The notes below the pieces were generated by a model, which had not been told where the DNA came from, searched no databases, and saw only the letters and a program-made list of their open reading frames with translations. From positions 1 to 64,000 of the forward strand of contig NZ_JBMPIX010000023.1 in assembly GCF_049341065.1 (NCBI RefSeq): a DNA stretch of 64,000 nucleotides, written 5' to 3'. The DNA is from Pacificoceanicola sp049341065 (GTDB lineage: Bacteria > Pseudomonadota > Alphaproteobacteria > Rhodobacterales > Rhodobacteraceae). Shown here one piece after another: positions 52,559-61,324 of the stretch (positions are counted from its first letter, which is position 1; each line of letters starts with the position of its first letter). The translations under genes were made by a program, and so were the position numbers.

Positions 52559-53368
52559 TCAGAGATCCTCGCCCCGCATCTGCTCGGCCACGGCCAGACC
52601 CAAGGCAAAGGAAATCTCGTCGTACATCTTGTTGAACCCATCAAACAGCGCCTGATTCAACGCCTTGCCCTCGGGCGAGGCTGACATCTCGATATAGGCG
52701 TCCAGCGTGCCATCCTCGAGGGGCCCATAGGCCAGCAACAAGAAGGCAAACAGCCATTCGCGTGTATCCTGCCGGGTTTCGCTTTCCTGTGACCAGACAT
52801 CGGTGAGAATGTCCTGCTCGCTCATATCGAAGGCACCGCCCTCGACCAGACCGCGATAGAACTGGAACGAGGCATTCATCGCCCCGGCCACATTCGCCTC
52901 GATCAGATCATTGGCTTCGACAAAGGCCTGAACCTGCGACAGGCGCTCGTCATCGCTGCCATCGATCTCCTGGAACGAAGCCCGCGCTGCATCTTCCACA
53001 TCGTCGTCAACCATGGCACGGCGGGCGTCCAGTTCCAGATTGACAATCTTGACCCCGCGATCACTTTCGAAAAACTCGACCAAAGGCGCGGCCTCGGCAT
53101 CTCCAAAGCTGCGGACAAAAGCGCTGCGCACCACTTCACCCATCTTTTCGGTGTCATAGATCTGCGCAAGCATGGCCTGCCACTTGGCGTTGCCCGGGCG
53201 GCCGAACATGTCCATGGCCAGTTCCTCGCCATAGGTCAGCCCTTCGCTGCGCATGATATCGATCATTTCATCGATGCGCATGGCCTCCAACACATCATCA
53301 ACCGGCGCCGCCGCAAGCGGCGAAGCAAGAGAGAACATGACAAGGCTGGCAATCAGAGATTTCCGCAT
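52559..53368 (-). CDS. DUF2059-type exported protein
   Basis: The 269-aa protein has a signal peptide (MRKSLIASLVMFSLASPLAAA) and a helical, acidic mature part with DMFGRPGNAKWQAMLAQIYDTEKM and ALVEFFESDRGVKIVNLE-like segments that resemble DUF2059. It is likely periplasmic with unknown function. The ATG at 53368 starts the signal peptide; longer in-frame sequence crosses the tRNA-Ser gene and is rejected. It is the last core gene before the mobile island. Confidence 0.78.
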   Translation of the reverse strand: MRKSLIASLVMFSLASPLAAAPVDDVLEAMRIDEMIDIMRSEGLTYGEELAMDMFGRPGNAKWQAMLAQIYDTEKMGEVVRSAFVRSFGDAEAAPLVEFFESDRGVKIVNLELDARRAMVDDDVEDAARASFQEIDGSDDERLSQVQAFVEANDLIEANVAGAMNASFQFYRGLVEGGAFDMSEQDILTDVWSQESETRQDTREWLFAFLLLAYGPLEDGTLDAYIEMSASPEGKALNQALFDGFNKMYDEISFALGLAVAEQMRGEDL

Positions 53369-53523
53369 CGAGAATCCTTTCAGGGCAGAGCCAAACCTAA
53401 GGATGTGCCGGGGGGAATCCAAGGGCGACTTGGCGCTTGCAGAAAGATCCTGCCGATTACCGGCAATTTCTATGTTGCAAGCCCCGCGCCAAGCCGCTAA
53501 ACGCCCCTTCACCAGACCCCCGC

Positions 53524-53613
53524 GGAGAGGTGCCGGAGTGGTCGAACGGGGCGGTCTCGAAAACCGTTGTGGGCGCAAGTCCACCCAGGGTTCGAATCCC
53601 TGTCTCTCCGCCA
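53524..53613 (+). tRNA. tRNA-Ser (anticodon CGA), island boundary
   Basis: A 90-nt class II tRNA: acceptor GGAGAGG with TCTCTCC, D arm with GCCGGAGTGGTCGAACGGGGC, anticodon stem GCGGT/ACCGT around CTCGAAA (anticodon CGA, reading UCG), a long variable arm, and a T arm with GGTTCGAATCCC. The CCA end is encoded. Sequence composition falls to AT-rich directly after base 53613, as expected if an element integrated into its 3' end. Confidence 0.96.
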
Positions 53614-53728
53614 TTTGGCTTATTTTTATCAATAAAATCAAATATTTAGGTAGTTGCCACGTCAGGTGACTGACCTTGTGCCTATCCACTCAGGAACAAT
53701 ACATCCCGCCACAACTGGCAACAGATGG

Positions 53729-53947
53729 TCACTTGTGATGTTTCGGATAGTAGCAATACCGATGTTGCCCGTCCTGATCGACCGGCCCTATCGCGATACT
53801 GTAAAACTCTGAACCATCAACCCGTACGCATACGTCGATTGACTGCACCTGTTCCGGCCTGAACATCGTTGTAACTGTGAAATCAGTGGTCCTAAACGCT
53901 GTCAGCCACCCAGTCACATCTGTCGGATTTCGGATCGTGAAGGTCAT
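53729..53947 (-). CDS. Small unknown protein at the island edge
   Basis: The 72-aa frame begins MTFTIRNPTDVTGWLTAFRTTDF, with a GGAAAG ribosome binding site about 7 nt before the ATG at 53947. No family is recognised. A longer frame from 54079 would read through a 21-bp inverted repeat and is less likely. It follows the leftward operon after the repeat. Confidence 0.5.
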   Translation of the reverse strand: MTFTIRNPTDVTGWLTAFRTTDFTVTTMFRPEQVQSIDVCVRVDGSEFYSIAIGPVDQDGQHRYCYYPKHHK

Positions 53948-54019
53948 CTTGATGCTTTCCAACGGTGGCCGGTTGGCGCTGTGCTGATGAGGCACCCCAA
54001 CCGGCTCGGACGTGTCGCA

Positions 54020-54076
54020 ACCGCAACGATCCTCATGCAGGGAAAAATCAAAAAACTGCATGAGGATCGTTGCGGT
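54020..54076. repeat. Perfect 21-bp inverted repeat with 15-nt loop
   Basis: The arms 54020-54040 and 54056-54076 are exact reverse complements; on the minus-strand transcript the loop is U-rich (UUUUUUGAUUUUUCC). It lies 43 bp past the end of the gene at 54119, between the leftward operon and the last small gene. It could be a regulatory RNA hairpin, a bidirectional processing site or a protein-binding site. It lacks a trailing U tract. Confidence 0.9.
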
Positions 54077-54118
54077 CACTATCCCGGCGACTGTGGATGC
54101 AACCGCCGGTGTTCGTAT

Positions 54119-54754
54119 TCAGTTGCCGTCCATCGCGCGGGCCAGCCTTCCGGTTTGCCAACTGTGTTCAACCAATTCTAACAGCGAAAATTTGCCGTTC
54201 AGCGGTAGCGGTTCAGGTTCAGGCAAGGGTTCGTCCTGTCCGATGACCTTCAGTCGCTGCCAAGTGCTGCCATTCTTGCCGCGTTCATGCCTTGCGCGGT
54301 GGCGGTGTGGATCATCTGGCAAAGTGGAGACGGCTTCAGGGTTGATGATCAGCGGTAGCGTCTGCTCAACAAAATTCGCGGCTTCATGCGCGTGGTGGTC
54401 AACAAAGAATTTCTCCACATCAAACCGGTTGAAAGATGTTCTCCCATTTTCCAGCGCATTTATCGTCAAAAGTTGCAACAACCCCTTGCCGGTCATTGCA
54501 ACGGTTTGGTTTCCAAAGGCATCCGTTTCAGATCGGAATGCACATGGACTTGATGTTTCAGAGAAACCCAACAGTGTTTGCCGATCAAACGGTAGCATTT
54601 GCGTTTTGGCGTTGCCCTGAACCTTTCGGTAATATTTTTCCCAAACCAAGCCAAGAACGTCCGTCCAGTTGTGCAGAATGATGAACGCTTTTGGCTCAAT
54701 AATGTGTAGAGCGGTTTCCATTTTGTTTTCCAATTTTTCAAGACTATCAGTCAT
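54119..54754 (-). CDS. Unknown island protein
   Basis: The 211-aa protein has no recognised family. A helical N-terminal part (MTDSLEKLENKMETALHII) precedes a long central region and a His/Arg-rich stretch (DDPHRHRARHERGKNG), then a Pro/Glu-rich PLPEPEPLPL segment. Its start overlaps the previous gene by 4 bp (ATGA), so it is translationally coupled in the leftward operon. Confidence 0.7.
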   Translation of the reverse strand: MTDSLEKLENKMETALHIIEPKAFIILHNWTDVLGLVWEKYYRKVQGNAKTQMLPFDRQTLLGFSETSSPCAFRSETDAFGNQTVAMTGKGLLQLLTINALENGRTSFNRFDVEKFFVDHHAHEAANFVEQTLPLIINPEAVSTLPDDPHRHRARHERGKNGSTWQRLKVIGQDEPLPEPEPLPLNGKFSLLELVEHSWQTGRLARAMDGN

Positions 54755-55050
54755 TTTACACCGTCCCTAAAATCGCTATACACCTGCGATGCTTTATCTT
54801 CGCTCATAGCATCCATAATCATCGGAGTTTTAAGCCATTCAAAAGGCGTCCAATGCTTGTGCTCAATCAATGCAGCGTAAAAACCATCAGCATTTTCAGA
54901 GTTTCCAGAATGAAAATCTTTAACCCATTTTTCGAAATATCCACGCTGTCCATCGGACAAGCAAGCCAAAGGATCAACTGGCTGATTAGCTATTGTTTCA
55001 CGCTTCAAGCGGTTAACTTTTGCCAGTAATGATGATGCGGACAACATCAT
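54751..55050 (-). CDS. Unknown small island protein
   Basis: The 99-aa protein reads MMLSASSLLAKVNRLKRET..., with CLSDGQRGYFEKWVKDF and an EHKHWTPFEWLKTPM segment, and is soluble and charged. No family recognised. Both ends overlap neighbours by 4 bp (ATGA), a strong sign of a real coupled gene. Confidence 0.7.
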   Translation of the reverse strand: MMLSASSLLAKVNRLKRETIANQPVDPLACLSDGQRGYFEKWVKDFHSGNSENADGFYAALIEHKHWTPFEWLKTPMIMDAMSEDKASQVYSDFRDGVK

Positions 55051-55469
55051 TCTTCCCCACGCAAAAGGCGTGTCAGGCTTTCAACCTCTGCCCGTAATTC
55101 GTCCAAGTCAGAAACATTTTTAAGATGGCTGATTGAGTGCGCGATGGTTTTTGCTTCAGTGGGTGAAATATCGCCCGCAACAAGCGCATTGACAATATCT
55201 TCTACGCCAGCCCCGTCCAACTCAACAACACGTTGAGCCGGCAGAACGCGCTCTAACAACCAAGTAGCTGTTTTTACGTCACCTTTATCAATTGCAGCGC
55301 GAACAACATCAATTGCATCTGGTGTCATTTGACGCAATTCAGAAAGCGCGCCTTTGATAATTTTACTTTTAGCACCAACTGGCCTTCCAGGATTACCCAG
55401 TCCAGAAGTGAACCGGCCCTTATTATCACGATCCGTTAAAATTCGGTCAGTATCGGTTTCATCATTCAT
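55047..55469 (-). CDS. DUF5681-type island protein
   Basis: The 140-aa protein has a basic N-terminal GRFTSGLGNPGRPVGAKSK segment that matches the DUF5681 pattern (G+xxGNPxGRPxGxK), often found upstream of phage terminase genes, followed by helices with LSELRQMTPDAIDVVRAAI and LERVLPAQRVVELDG. A small-terminase-like or DNA-binding role is possible. The ATG at 55469 is 2 nt past the upstream HTH gene's stop; a TTG at 55481 would overlap it. Confidence 0.65.
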   Translation of the reverse strand: MNDETDTDRILTDRDNKGRFTSGLGNPGRPVGAKSKIIKGALSELRQMTPDAIDVVRAAIDKGDVKTATWLLERVLPAQRVVELDGAGVEDIVNALVAGDISPTEAKTIAHSISHLKNVSDLDELRAEVESLTRLLRGEE

Positions 55470-55471
55470 TT

Positions 55472-55702
55472 TCAGACCCAATATATTTTGACATTATTTG
55501 CCCGCAGCCAGTTTGCGATTTCCGTTGTGTCATAGTGCGGTTTCCCAGACCGCCGCCCAAATACGCTTGGAAAATCGGCATGAACACGAAGGTAATAAAT
55601 TGATTGGCGCGAACGATCCAAAGCATCATAGAGAACGGTTGCATCAATGGTTTTACCCGCCGGTAAGTTCACAATTGGTTTTAAAGCAATAGATCGCGCC
55701 AT
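55472..55702 (-). CDS. AlpA-like helix-turn-helix protein
   Basis: The 76-aa protein has an HTH pattern DALDRSRQSIYYLRVHADFPSVFGRRSGKPHYDTTEIANWLR resembling AlpA/excisionase proteins (xSxxTxYxLxxxxxFPxxxxxGxxxxxxxxxVxxWL). It is a second AlpA-like gene in the island besides the one at 60728. Likely a DNA-binding regulator or excision factor. It sits just before the DUF5681-type gene. Confidence 0.65.
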   Translation of the reverse strand: MARSIALKPIVNLPAGKTIDATVLYDALDRSRQSIYYLRVHADFPSVFGRRSGKPHYDTTEIANWLRANNVKIYWV

Positions 55703-55762
55703 TTAGAATTACCTCACATTCTGTCAGGACGGGCAAACAAAGCCCGTCCTAATCAATCAAGA

Positions 55763-56596
55763 TTATTCGTAAAGAGCGGACCAGAGATCATTGGGCGTTT
55801 TGTCACAAGCAACCGCAAGAACCGCGCAAATGTTTTTCAATGAAGCTGCAACGTCATCAACACGGCTTTCTTGCTGATCGAAAAATTTCATGCGCGCTTC
55901 TGCCCATTCGGCAACTATACTTTGGTCAATACCGATTGCAGCGGGATCATCCAGTGAAGGTTGCTTTGCCGCGATACCAACACCGTCCGAACGTTCACCG
56001 GAAAGGTTTGCTTGAATGACGTAACGAATTTGAACATCCCGCCAAATTTCATCGGGCAAATTGATCAAACCGCGCATCGACAATAAAACTGCTAGTTGGT
56101 CAGCGCCCATTGTCGCGATTGTCTGAAGGATTGCCGGTTGATCCATCGCCACAAAGCGCGCGCTGATTGCAGGCGCAATAGAAGGGTTGACAACGTGCAA
56201 ATCGACAAACTCTTTGCGACCCGTAGCCGCCTGGCGCTTCATCGCTTGCAATGCTGAAACCGTATCTTTGAAAGATCGGCGACAATTGGTTGTGATGACC
56301 TGAAGCGCCGTTTCTGCCATGCGGTGCGGGTGAACGTCCTTCGCTTTAGTTGCGATTGCCACGGTTGAAATACCGATGGTGTTTTTCAACGTGTCCAAGT
56401 GGGTTTTAAGCGCATCGCTGTCACGATCTTCAGGGAAGGGCAAGAAACCAAACGCGGGGTTATCAGCGCCAGCACGTTGGACGCTGATGACTGTGCCGTG
56501 TTCGTTATCGCGAACAATCGGGACAAGGTATTCCCCAACAGGGGGCGGGTTATTGAATGCGCGGGGCGGCGCGAATTGATTGCGCAGAATGTTCAT
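55763..56596 (-). CDS. Unknown 277-aa island protein
   Basis: Soluble protein beginning MNILRNQFAPPRAFNNPPPVGEYLVPI, with FGFLPFPEDRDSD, a central ATGRKEFVDLHVVNPSIAPAISARF segment and a C-terminal NICAVLAVACDKTPNDLWSALYE. No family is recognised. It leads the leftward group of island genes, 60 bp before the HTH gene, and may start that operon. Confidence 0.65.
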   Translation of the reverse strand: MNILRNQFAPPRAFNNPPPVGEYLVPIVRDNEHGTVISVQRAGADNPAFGFLPFPEDRDSDALKTHLDTLKNTIGISTVAIATKAKDVHPHRMAETALQVITTNCRRSFKDTVSALQAMKRQAATGRKEFVDLHVVNPSIAPAISARFVAMDQPAILQTIATMGADQLAVLLSMRGLINLPDEIWRDVQIRYVIQANLSGERSDGVGIAAKQPSLDDPAAIGIDQSIVAEWAEARMKFFDQQESRVDDVAASLKNICAVLAVACDKTPNDLWSALYE

Positions 56597-57197
56597 TGCG
56601 TTTCCTTTACGGGTAAAGTTGTCCCGTCATTGGTATAGGATTGGAAATGATCGTGCAACTTATTGTTTTTATTGGTTTTTCATCGCTATGACCAATCCAA
56701 TGATTACCGCAATAACCAACGCAATATCCATCGCACGGCATCGGCTCGCTATGCGGCCCGCCAAGACGCTTGCAAACCTGTCACGGGTGGTTGTGACCAG
56801 ATCGGGCAATGTCGCGCTGTGGCTACTGTTTTGGCGGAGCTGGCATGGCACCGCTCACAGTTGGTGCATCGGTGGCCTGTCCTGATCGCCGCAACGGTGT
56901 TTTGGATAGTCGGTTGGATAGGTAACACGAACACCATTTGAATTTATCGTTTAGCATCAATGCATCAAGGCAGACAGTTTGTCCGCCCATGACCATTGCA
57001 AGCAATCTGGACGGATAGAGCGGCAAACGCTTCGGATCAAGTTGGAAGGGTTCAGATCGGGGTCACGTCCAAACCAATGGACGGGGTTTGTCCCAACATA
57101 TTCCATGACACACAATGACAGAGCCATGACAACGGGGATTTTTCTTAACTATCTGTTTTTATTGATAAATGATACTATGACACTTAATGACACTATC
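56597..57197. other. Island gap, no confident gene
   Basis: About 600 bp between the 277-aa gene and the IS. Several short frames exist; a minus-strand 60-aa frame (56669-56851) ends in a hydrophobic MDIALVIAVIIGLVIAMKNQ and could encode a tiny membrane protein, but no start context or homology supports it. The promoter of the leftward operon should lie here. Confidence 0.4.
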
Positions 57198-57201
57198 TTA
57201 G

Positions 57202-58372
57202 GGAACATCTGAAAAACCTCGCGCACTGAGCGGCATGGGGTAGAGTTGCGGGGACGATAGAGGAACCCGCCGATGCCCAAGCAGCCCGCCTTTCCAGGCC
57301 TCCGCCAATCGATGAAGAAGAAACAGACGCGGCGTGAGAAGTTCCTCGGCGAGATGGATGCGGTTGTGCCGTGGCTGCGTATGCTGGCTTTGATCGGGCC
57401 GCATTACCCGAAGGTCGGACCGAAGGGTGGACGGCCACCGATGCCGCTGGAAACGATGCTGCGCATATACTTCCTCCAGAACTGGTATGCGCTCAGCGAC
57501 CCGATGGCCGAGGAGATGCTGTATGACAGTGACGCCATGCGCCAGTTCGTGGGCATCGAACTTGGTGATGACCGTATCCCGGACGAAACGACGATATTGA
57601 ACTTTCGCCACCTGCTGGAGACGCATCAGCTGACCGAAAAGTTGTTTGTCGAGGTGAACACTCACCTTGCCGATCAGGGTATCACGCTTCGCTCCGGCAC
57701 ACTGGTGGATGCGACGATCATCGATGCGCCGTCCTCGACCAAGAATGAGGCGAAGGCGCGCGACCCCGAGATGTCATCGACAAAGAAGGGCAACGACTGG
57801 TTCTTTGGAATGAAGGCGCATGTCGGTGTCGATGCCCAGAGCGGCATCGTGCACAGCCTTGAGACCACGACGGCCAAGACCCATGACAGCCAGGTCTGGG
57901 ACGACCTGCTGCACGGCGAGGAGACATCGGTCTGGGCCGACAAGGGTTATGTCAGCGCCGCGCGGGAGGCCGCGTTTTCCGGGACAGGCAAGTTCTGGGG
58001 TGTCATGCGCAAGGCCGCCAAAGGCGGCAAGCTTCATCCGATTGAAGAAGACATCAACCGGATCATCGCCAAGGTGCGGGCCCGGGTTGAGCATCCCTTC
58101 CGGGTGATCAAGCGCCAGTTCGGATACATCAAGACCCGTTACCGTGGTCTGGCCAAGAACCGTGCGCAGCTCTTTACGCTGTTCGCCCTTGGTAACTTGT
58201 TTCTTGTTCGACGGAAGCTGATGGCATGAGGAAGAGTCTGACCAAAATCAGGGGTTGGGGGCCTCAGCGCTGCCAATTCTGGCGCTACGATCCCAAAATC
58301 GGTCCCCGTCTGCTAAATCGAAACCCGATTGCCCGGAAATCGGCGCAGCCAAGACGGTAGATCAGACGTTCC
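57202..58372 (+). mobile_element. IS5-family insertion sequence
   Basis: The 1171-bp element has 11-bp terminal repeats GGAACATCTGA (57202-57212) and TCAGACGTTCC (58362-58372), one mismatch, and encodes one transposase. It is flanked by TTAG on both sides (57198-57201 and 58373-58376), a YTAR target duplication typical of IS5. The joined target reads CTATCTTAGATAG. It appears intact and interrupts no recognisable gene. Confidence 0.93.
57273..58229 (+). CDS. IS5-family transposase
   Basis: The 318-aa DDE transposase has MKKKQTRREKFLGEMDAVVPW, the RIPDETTILNFRHLLE segment, LVDATIIDAP (first D), HDSQVWDDLL and VWADKGYVS (second D), and VEHPFRVIKRQFGYIKTRYRGLAKN (the E-containing signature), all as in the IS5 subgroup. 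The frame is full length with no stop or frameshift, so it may be active. Confidence 0.96.
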   Translation: MPKQPAFPGLRQSMKKKQTRREKFLGEMDAVVPWLRMLALIGPHYPKVGPKGGRPPMPLETMLRIYFLQNWYALSDPMAEEMLYDSDAMRQFVGIELGDDRIPDETTILNFRHLLETHQLTEKLFVEVNTHLADQGITLRSGTLVDATIIDAPSSTKNEAKARDPEMSSTKKGNDWFFGMKAHVGVDAQSGIVHSLETTTAKTHDSQVWDDLLHGEETSVWADKGYVSAAREAAFSGTGKFWGVMRKAAKGGKLHPIEEDINRIIAKVRARVEHPFRVIKRQFGYIKTRYRGLAKNRAQLFTLFALGNLFLVRRKLMA

Positions 58373-58524
58373 TTAGATAGAGTAGATATAGAATGGTAAT
58401 ACAATACACCAATACACAACTCTATATACCCCCTATAGCAACTCGTTGTCATTTCCGTCATTTCCGTTTATTATCAATTACTTACTCTGTCACGAATTAT
58501 ACCGAAAATGACAGTGTGAAAATT

Positions 58525-60708
58525 TTATCGCTTAACGTAAAACCTTTCTGTCGCGGTTCTTTTTTGGACATAACCGAGCTTGGTTAGAATATCTTTAACA
58601 CGCTTGTTATTTCCGGCGTGTTGATGCAGGTAATCAATCCCCAACACGGTTTTGAAAATCGTTTCGATCTTGATCGGCATGTCGCCCATGGTCGTGCAGT
58701 GTTGTGAAACCCGATCTTGCCAAGGGTCAACCTCTTGGCGTTCTGCTGCGTTGTCCGCTGCTACGGCCTTTGCTGTTGCGTCTGACAACCACCATTCCTG
58801 ACCGTTGTGGTAGCGATGCACCGCCTCTGCAAACAGTTGATCCCGATCACGGCGTAAACCGCCCAAGTCGATAGGACCGCCACACTTGACCGGCCACCAA
58901 CGCCGCGCGCCAGTGGGATCGTTCAAGTAAAGATCATCATTGGTTGTTGCGACGAAAACGCACGTCCGCTTTTGCTCAATGTCGTGCCTACCGTATGGCG
59001 GTCTAAACTTGTCCGTTCGTTTACTTAGAAAACCTTTGATTTGTTCACGGTCAGCCTTGCGAGTTGCCGCCAGTTCTCCAATCTCACAAATCCACAAACC
59101 CACTAAGTGTTGCAGTCCCTCTTTATCTTTCATGTTAGGCAAGCTGTCTGAAAAGTATTCAGCACCCGCAAGGATTTCAACTGATGATGACTTTCCTATT
59201 CCTTGCGCACCTTCCAAGATAAGAACTTCATCACGTTGGCAACCTGGATCAAATATTCGCGCAACCGTCCCTATCAAAAACTTTGCGCTGATCAAGTTGG
59301 CGAAATCAACATTTTCCGCTTTGAAGTATTTCGCCAACATACCGTCCAATCGGTTCACACCATCCCAAACCAGACCGTTCAGATAATCAGCGACCGGATC
59401 GAACTTGTTTTGATCTGCATACAGAGCTATGGTATTTCTTACCGCTTCCATGGTTGGCCTTTTGTCGTATTTATGAAACCAACATTCAAGATAAATATCA
59501 TCTAAACCCGCCCAAATAGTCGTATTGGTTTCCCAAGGCAGCATACCGGTTTTTTCAATGCGCTGCTTGAATTCATTAAACCCAATTGGAAGATTGTTGT
59601 CGCGTAAATTCTTGTAGAGTTCCGATGTAATCGGCTTTTCAACCAAAGAGCCAAAAATAGGTTGATCAAGGTAAAATTGCGTTGTTGATTGGTTAATTGT
59701 CATTGTTGGTGTTGTGCTGGCACCGGGCGGCAAAATGTGTTGTTGACCGCCAATCCGCCACCTTGCCGCGTGATCATCGCTTACCTTGCCGGACCTGATC
59801 GCGCTGTCACGCAGGTATTTCCAGCCTAAAACGGTTCCCCTGTCCAGCGACCGCCAAAGTTTGTCAAAGGCAGCATCATTGAACTTATCCGGTGAACCCA
59901 TTGACCAGAGGCGCGCTGTCGTCTCAACCGTGCTGTCCTCTACGGTGCCAGTTGCCGCCTGCCTGTATGCCGCCAGGGTATCCCGCCAATCGTCATAAGG
60001 CGCTACCGCATCATGCGCATTGAGCGCGTGGGTTGCATCGCTGAACGATGGTGCCTTATCTGTTCCAAGCGGAAGGTAACCTTCGCGCGGCGAATAACTG
60101 CCCGCGACCGTGCCACCCTTGGTCAGCAACCAATCGGGCGGCGCGGCCATCGGTTGCGTTACGTCAGCGCCATAGAATACCACATACCCACCATCACCAC
60201 GCCTATCAACGCCAGCGCCCAGAACGTCGCTATCCGATCTGAACGTTTGTCCGCTGTTCTGTTCAATTTTGAAATAGTAGTGCAGACCACCAGAAATCGT
60301 GTTACACCAAACAGTTTGCGGAATACCTAGGTGCAATGATTGAATCGTTGCCAGACCGTCCTTGTCATCTTTACGGTCCAGATCAAGAACATAAACGCCC
60401 GACTTCGCACCGGTAGCAATGCCAACCCACGCTTGCGACCGGTCATCGGACCACATTGCGCGAATTACCATTTTATCGCGCGTCCCATGATGAAAACCGC
60501 CACGATGATCATCAGGCAAACCACACGCCTTGTTTATTGTTTCTGTTTTATATGGCGTTTTTCTATTTGGAACGATTGGGAATACACTGAACCCAACAGA
60601 TGCAAGATACATCGCCCAATCAACACCAGAAGGCAGTGAATAAACAGAGTTGTTGAATGTAGCGGGAAATTTTACCTCGCGCAAAACTGCGCGGAATTCG
60701 AAAGCCAT
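58525..60708 (-). CDS. Primase-polymerase fused to VapE-type helicase
   Basis: The 727-aa protein combines an N-terminal Prim-Pol domain (residues 15-190; VYVLDLDRKDDK near 110 and ISGGLHYYFKI near 140, the metal and nucleotide sites) with a C-terminal VapE/D5-type ATPase (Walker A EGAQGIGKSS about residue 500, and CVFVATTNDDLYLND and ARRWWPV). This is the replication protein of P4-like satellites and related islands. The ATG at 60708 is chosen because upstream sequence belongs to the alpA gene. It is followed by the IS on its downstream side. Confidence 0.9.
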   Translation of the reverse strand: MAFEFRAVLREVKFPATFNNSVYSLPSGVDWAMYLASVGFSVFPIVPNRKTPYKTETINKACGLPDDHRGGFHHGTRDKMVIRAMWSDDRSQAWVGIATGAKSGVYVLDLDRKDDKDGLATIQSLHLGIPQTVWCNTISGGLHYYFKIEQNSGQTFRSDSDVLGAGVDRRGDGGYVVFYGADVTQPMAAPPDWLLTKGGTVAGSYSPREGYLPLGTDKAPSFSDATHALNAHDAVAPYDDWRDTLAAYRQAATGTVEDSTVETTARLWSMGSPDKFNDAAFDKLWRSLDRGTVLGWKYLRDSAIRSGKVSDDHAARWRIGGQQHILPPGASTTPTMTINQSTTQFYLDQPIFGSLVEKPITSELYKNLRDNNLPIGFNEFKQRIEKTGMLPWETNTTIWAGLDDIYLECWFHKYDKRPTMEAVRNTIALYADQNKFDPVADYLNGLVWDGVNRLDGMLAKYFKAENVDFANLISAKFLIGTVARIFDPGCQRDEVLILEGAQGIGKSSSVEILAGAEYFSDSLPNMKDKEGLQHLVGLWICEIGELAATRKADREQIKGFLSKRTDKFRPPYGRHDIEQKRTCVFVATTNDDLYLNDPTGARRWWPVKCGGPIDLGGLRRDRDQLFAEAVHRYHNGQEWWLSDATAKAVAADNAAERQEVDPWQDRVSQHCTTMGDMPIKIETIFKTVLGIDYLHQHAGNNKRVKDILTKLGYVQKRTATERFYVKR

Positions 60709-60727
60709 GTTTGCACCCACGTCCAGG

Positions 60728-60922
60728 TCAAGAGCAATTTTCAGCGCGTTCACTTTCCCAAGCTTCAACTTCTGTAAGCAACCATCGCGTCGCGCCAGGT
60801 GTAAGCTTGTGTTGCTTGGGAAAACCGTAGTCGCGCATATATTTATAAATTGTTTCACGCGAAATTTCATAACGTTCCATAAGGAATTTGACCGTTACAT
60901 ATCGCTTGGGTTCTTGGGGCAT
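60728..60922 (-). CDS. AlpA family regulator
   Basis: The 64-aa winged-helix protein has RYVTVKFLMERYEISRETIYKYMRDYGFPKQHKLTPGATRWLLTEVEAW, the AlpA pattern with the FPxxxxL...WxxxEVxxW signature. AlpA activates the integrase/replication genes of P4-like elements and acts in excision. It lies 19 bp upstream of the Prim-Pol gene on the same strand. Confidence 0.88.
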   Translation of the reverse strand: MPQEPKRYVTVKFLMERYEISRETIYKYMRDYGFPKQHKLTPGATRWLLTEVEAWESERAENCS

Positions 60923-61324
60923 TGTGCATTCCTATCTAATTCTGCGAATGCTTTCTAATATGACCACATTTTGACGCCTAGCAACAGAAGCTTAGAGGCA
61001 ATGTTTTTTTTGGCGGACCGAATATCCGACAATCCCTATTGATTTGGAATGATAATTTGTCACAACGCGCATATGACTAACCTCATACCTATCCAAAATG
61101 GACTAGTGTTCGCCACCTGTCATAAGATCCCCCTTGGAAGCAGGGTAAAAGACACAGGTCCTTATTCCCGAGTGAAACTGTCAGATGACGACTCAGAGCC
61201 CACATTACCTAATGCTGCGCGCGGCACCAAGGTCGGCTGCTGCGGTGCAAAAGCAATGATGCGTTTCGCTGGCTTCCTTGAGCGAGATGTGTAAAATGTC
61301 GCAAAACAGCCAAAGGCACCGCGT
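60923..61324. other. Divergent region between alpA and the Schlafen gene
   Basis: About 400 bp with no convincing gene. On the minus strand TTGCTA (near 60980) and TATTAG, 18 bp apart, could be an alpA promoter. On the plus strand an AT-rich segment (61010-61060) may carry the promoter for the Schlafen gene. An 81-aa frame at 61049-61294 shows no protein-like features. Confidence 0.4.

Noticed and set aside
56580..56885. 101-aa plus-strand frame in the island gap
   Set aside because: No ribosome binding site or family; it starts inside the antisense of the 277-aa gene and has an erratic composition.
61049..61294. 81-aa frame before the Schlafen gene
   Set aside because: No protein-like features or start context; probably part of the upstream region.
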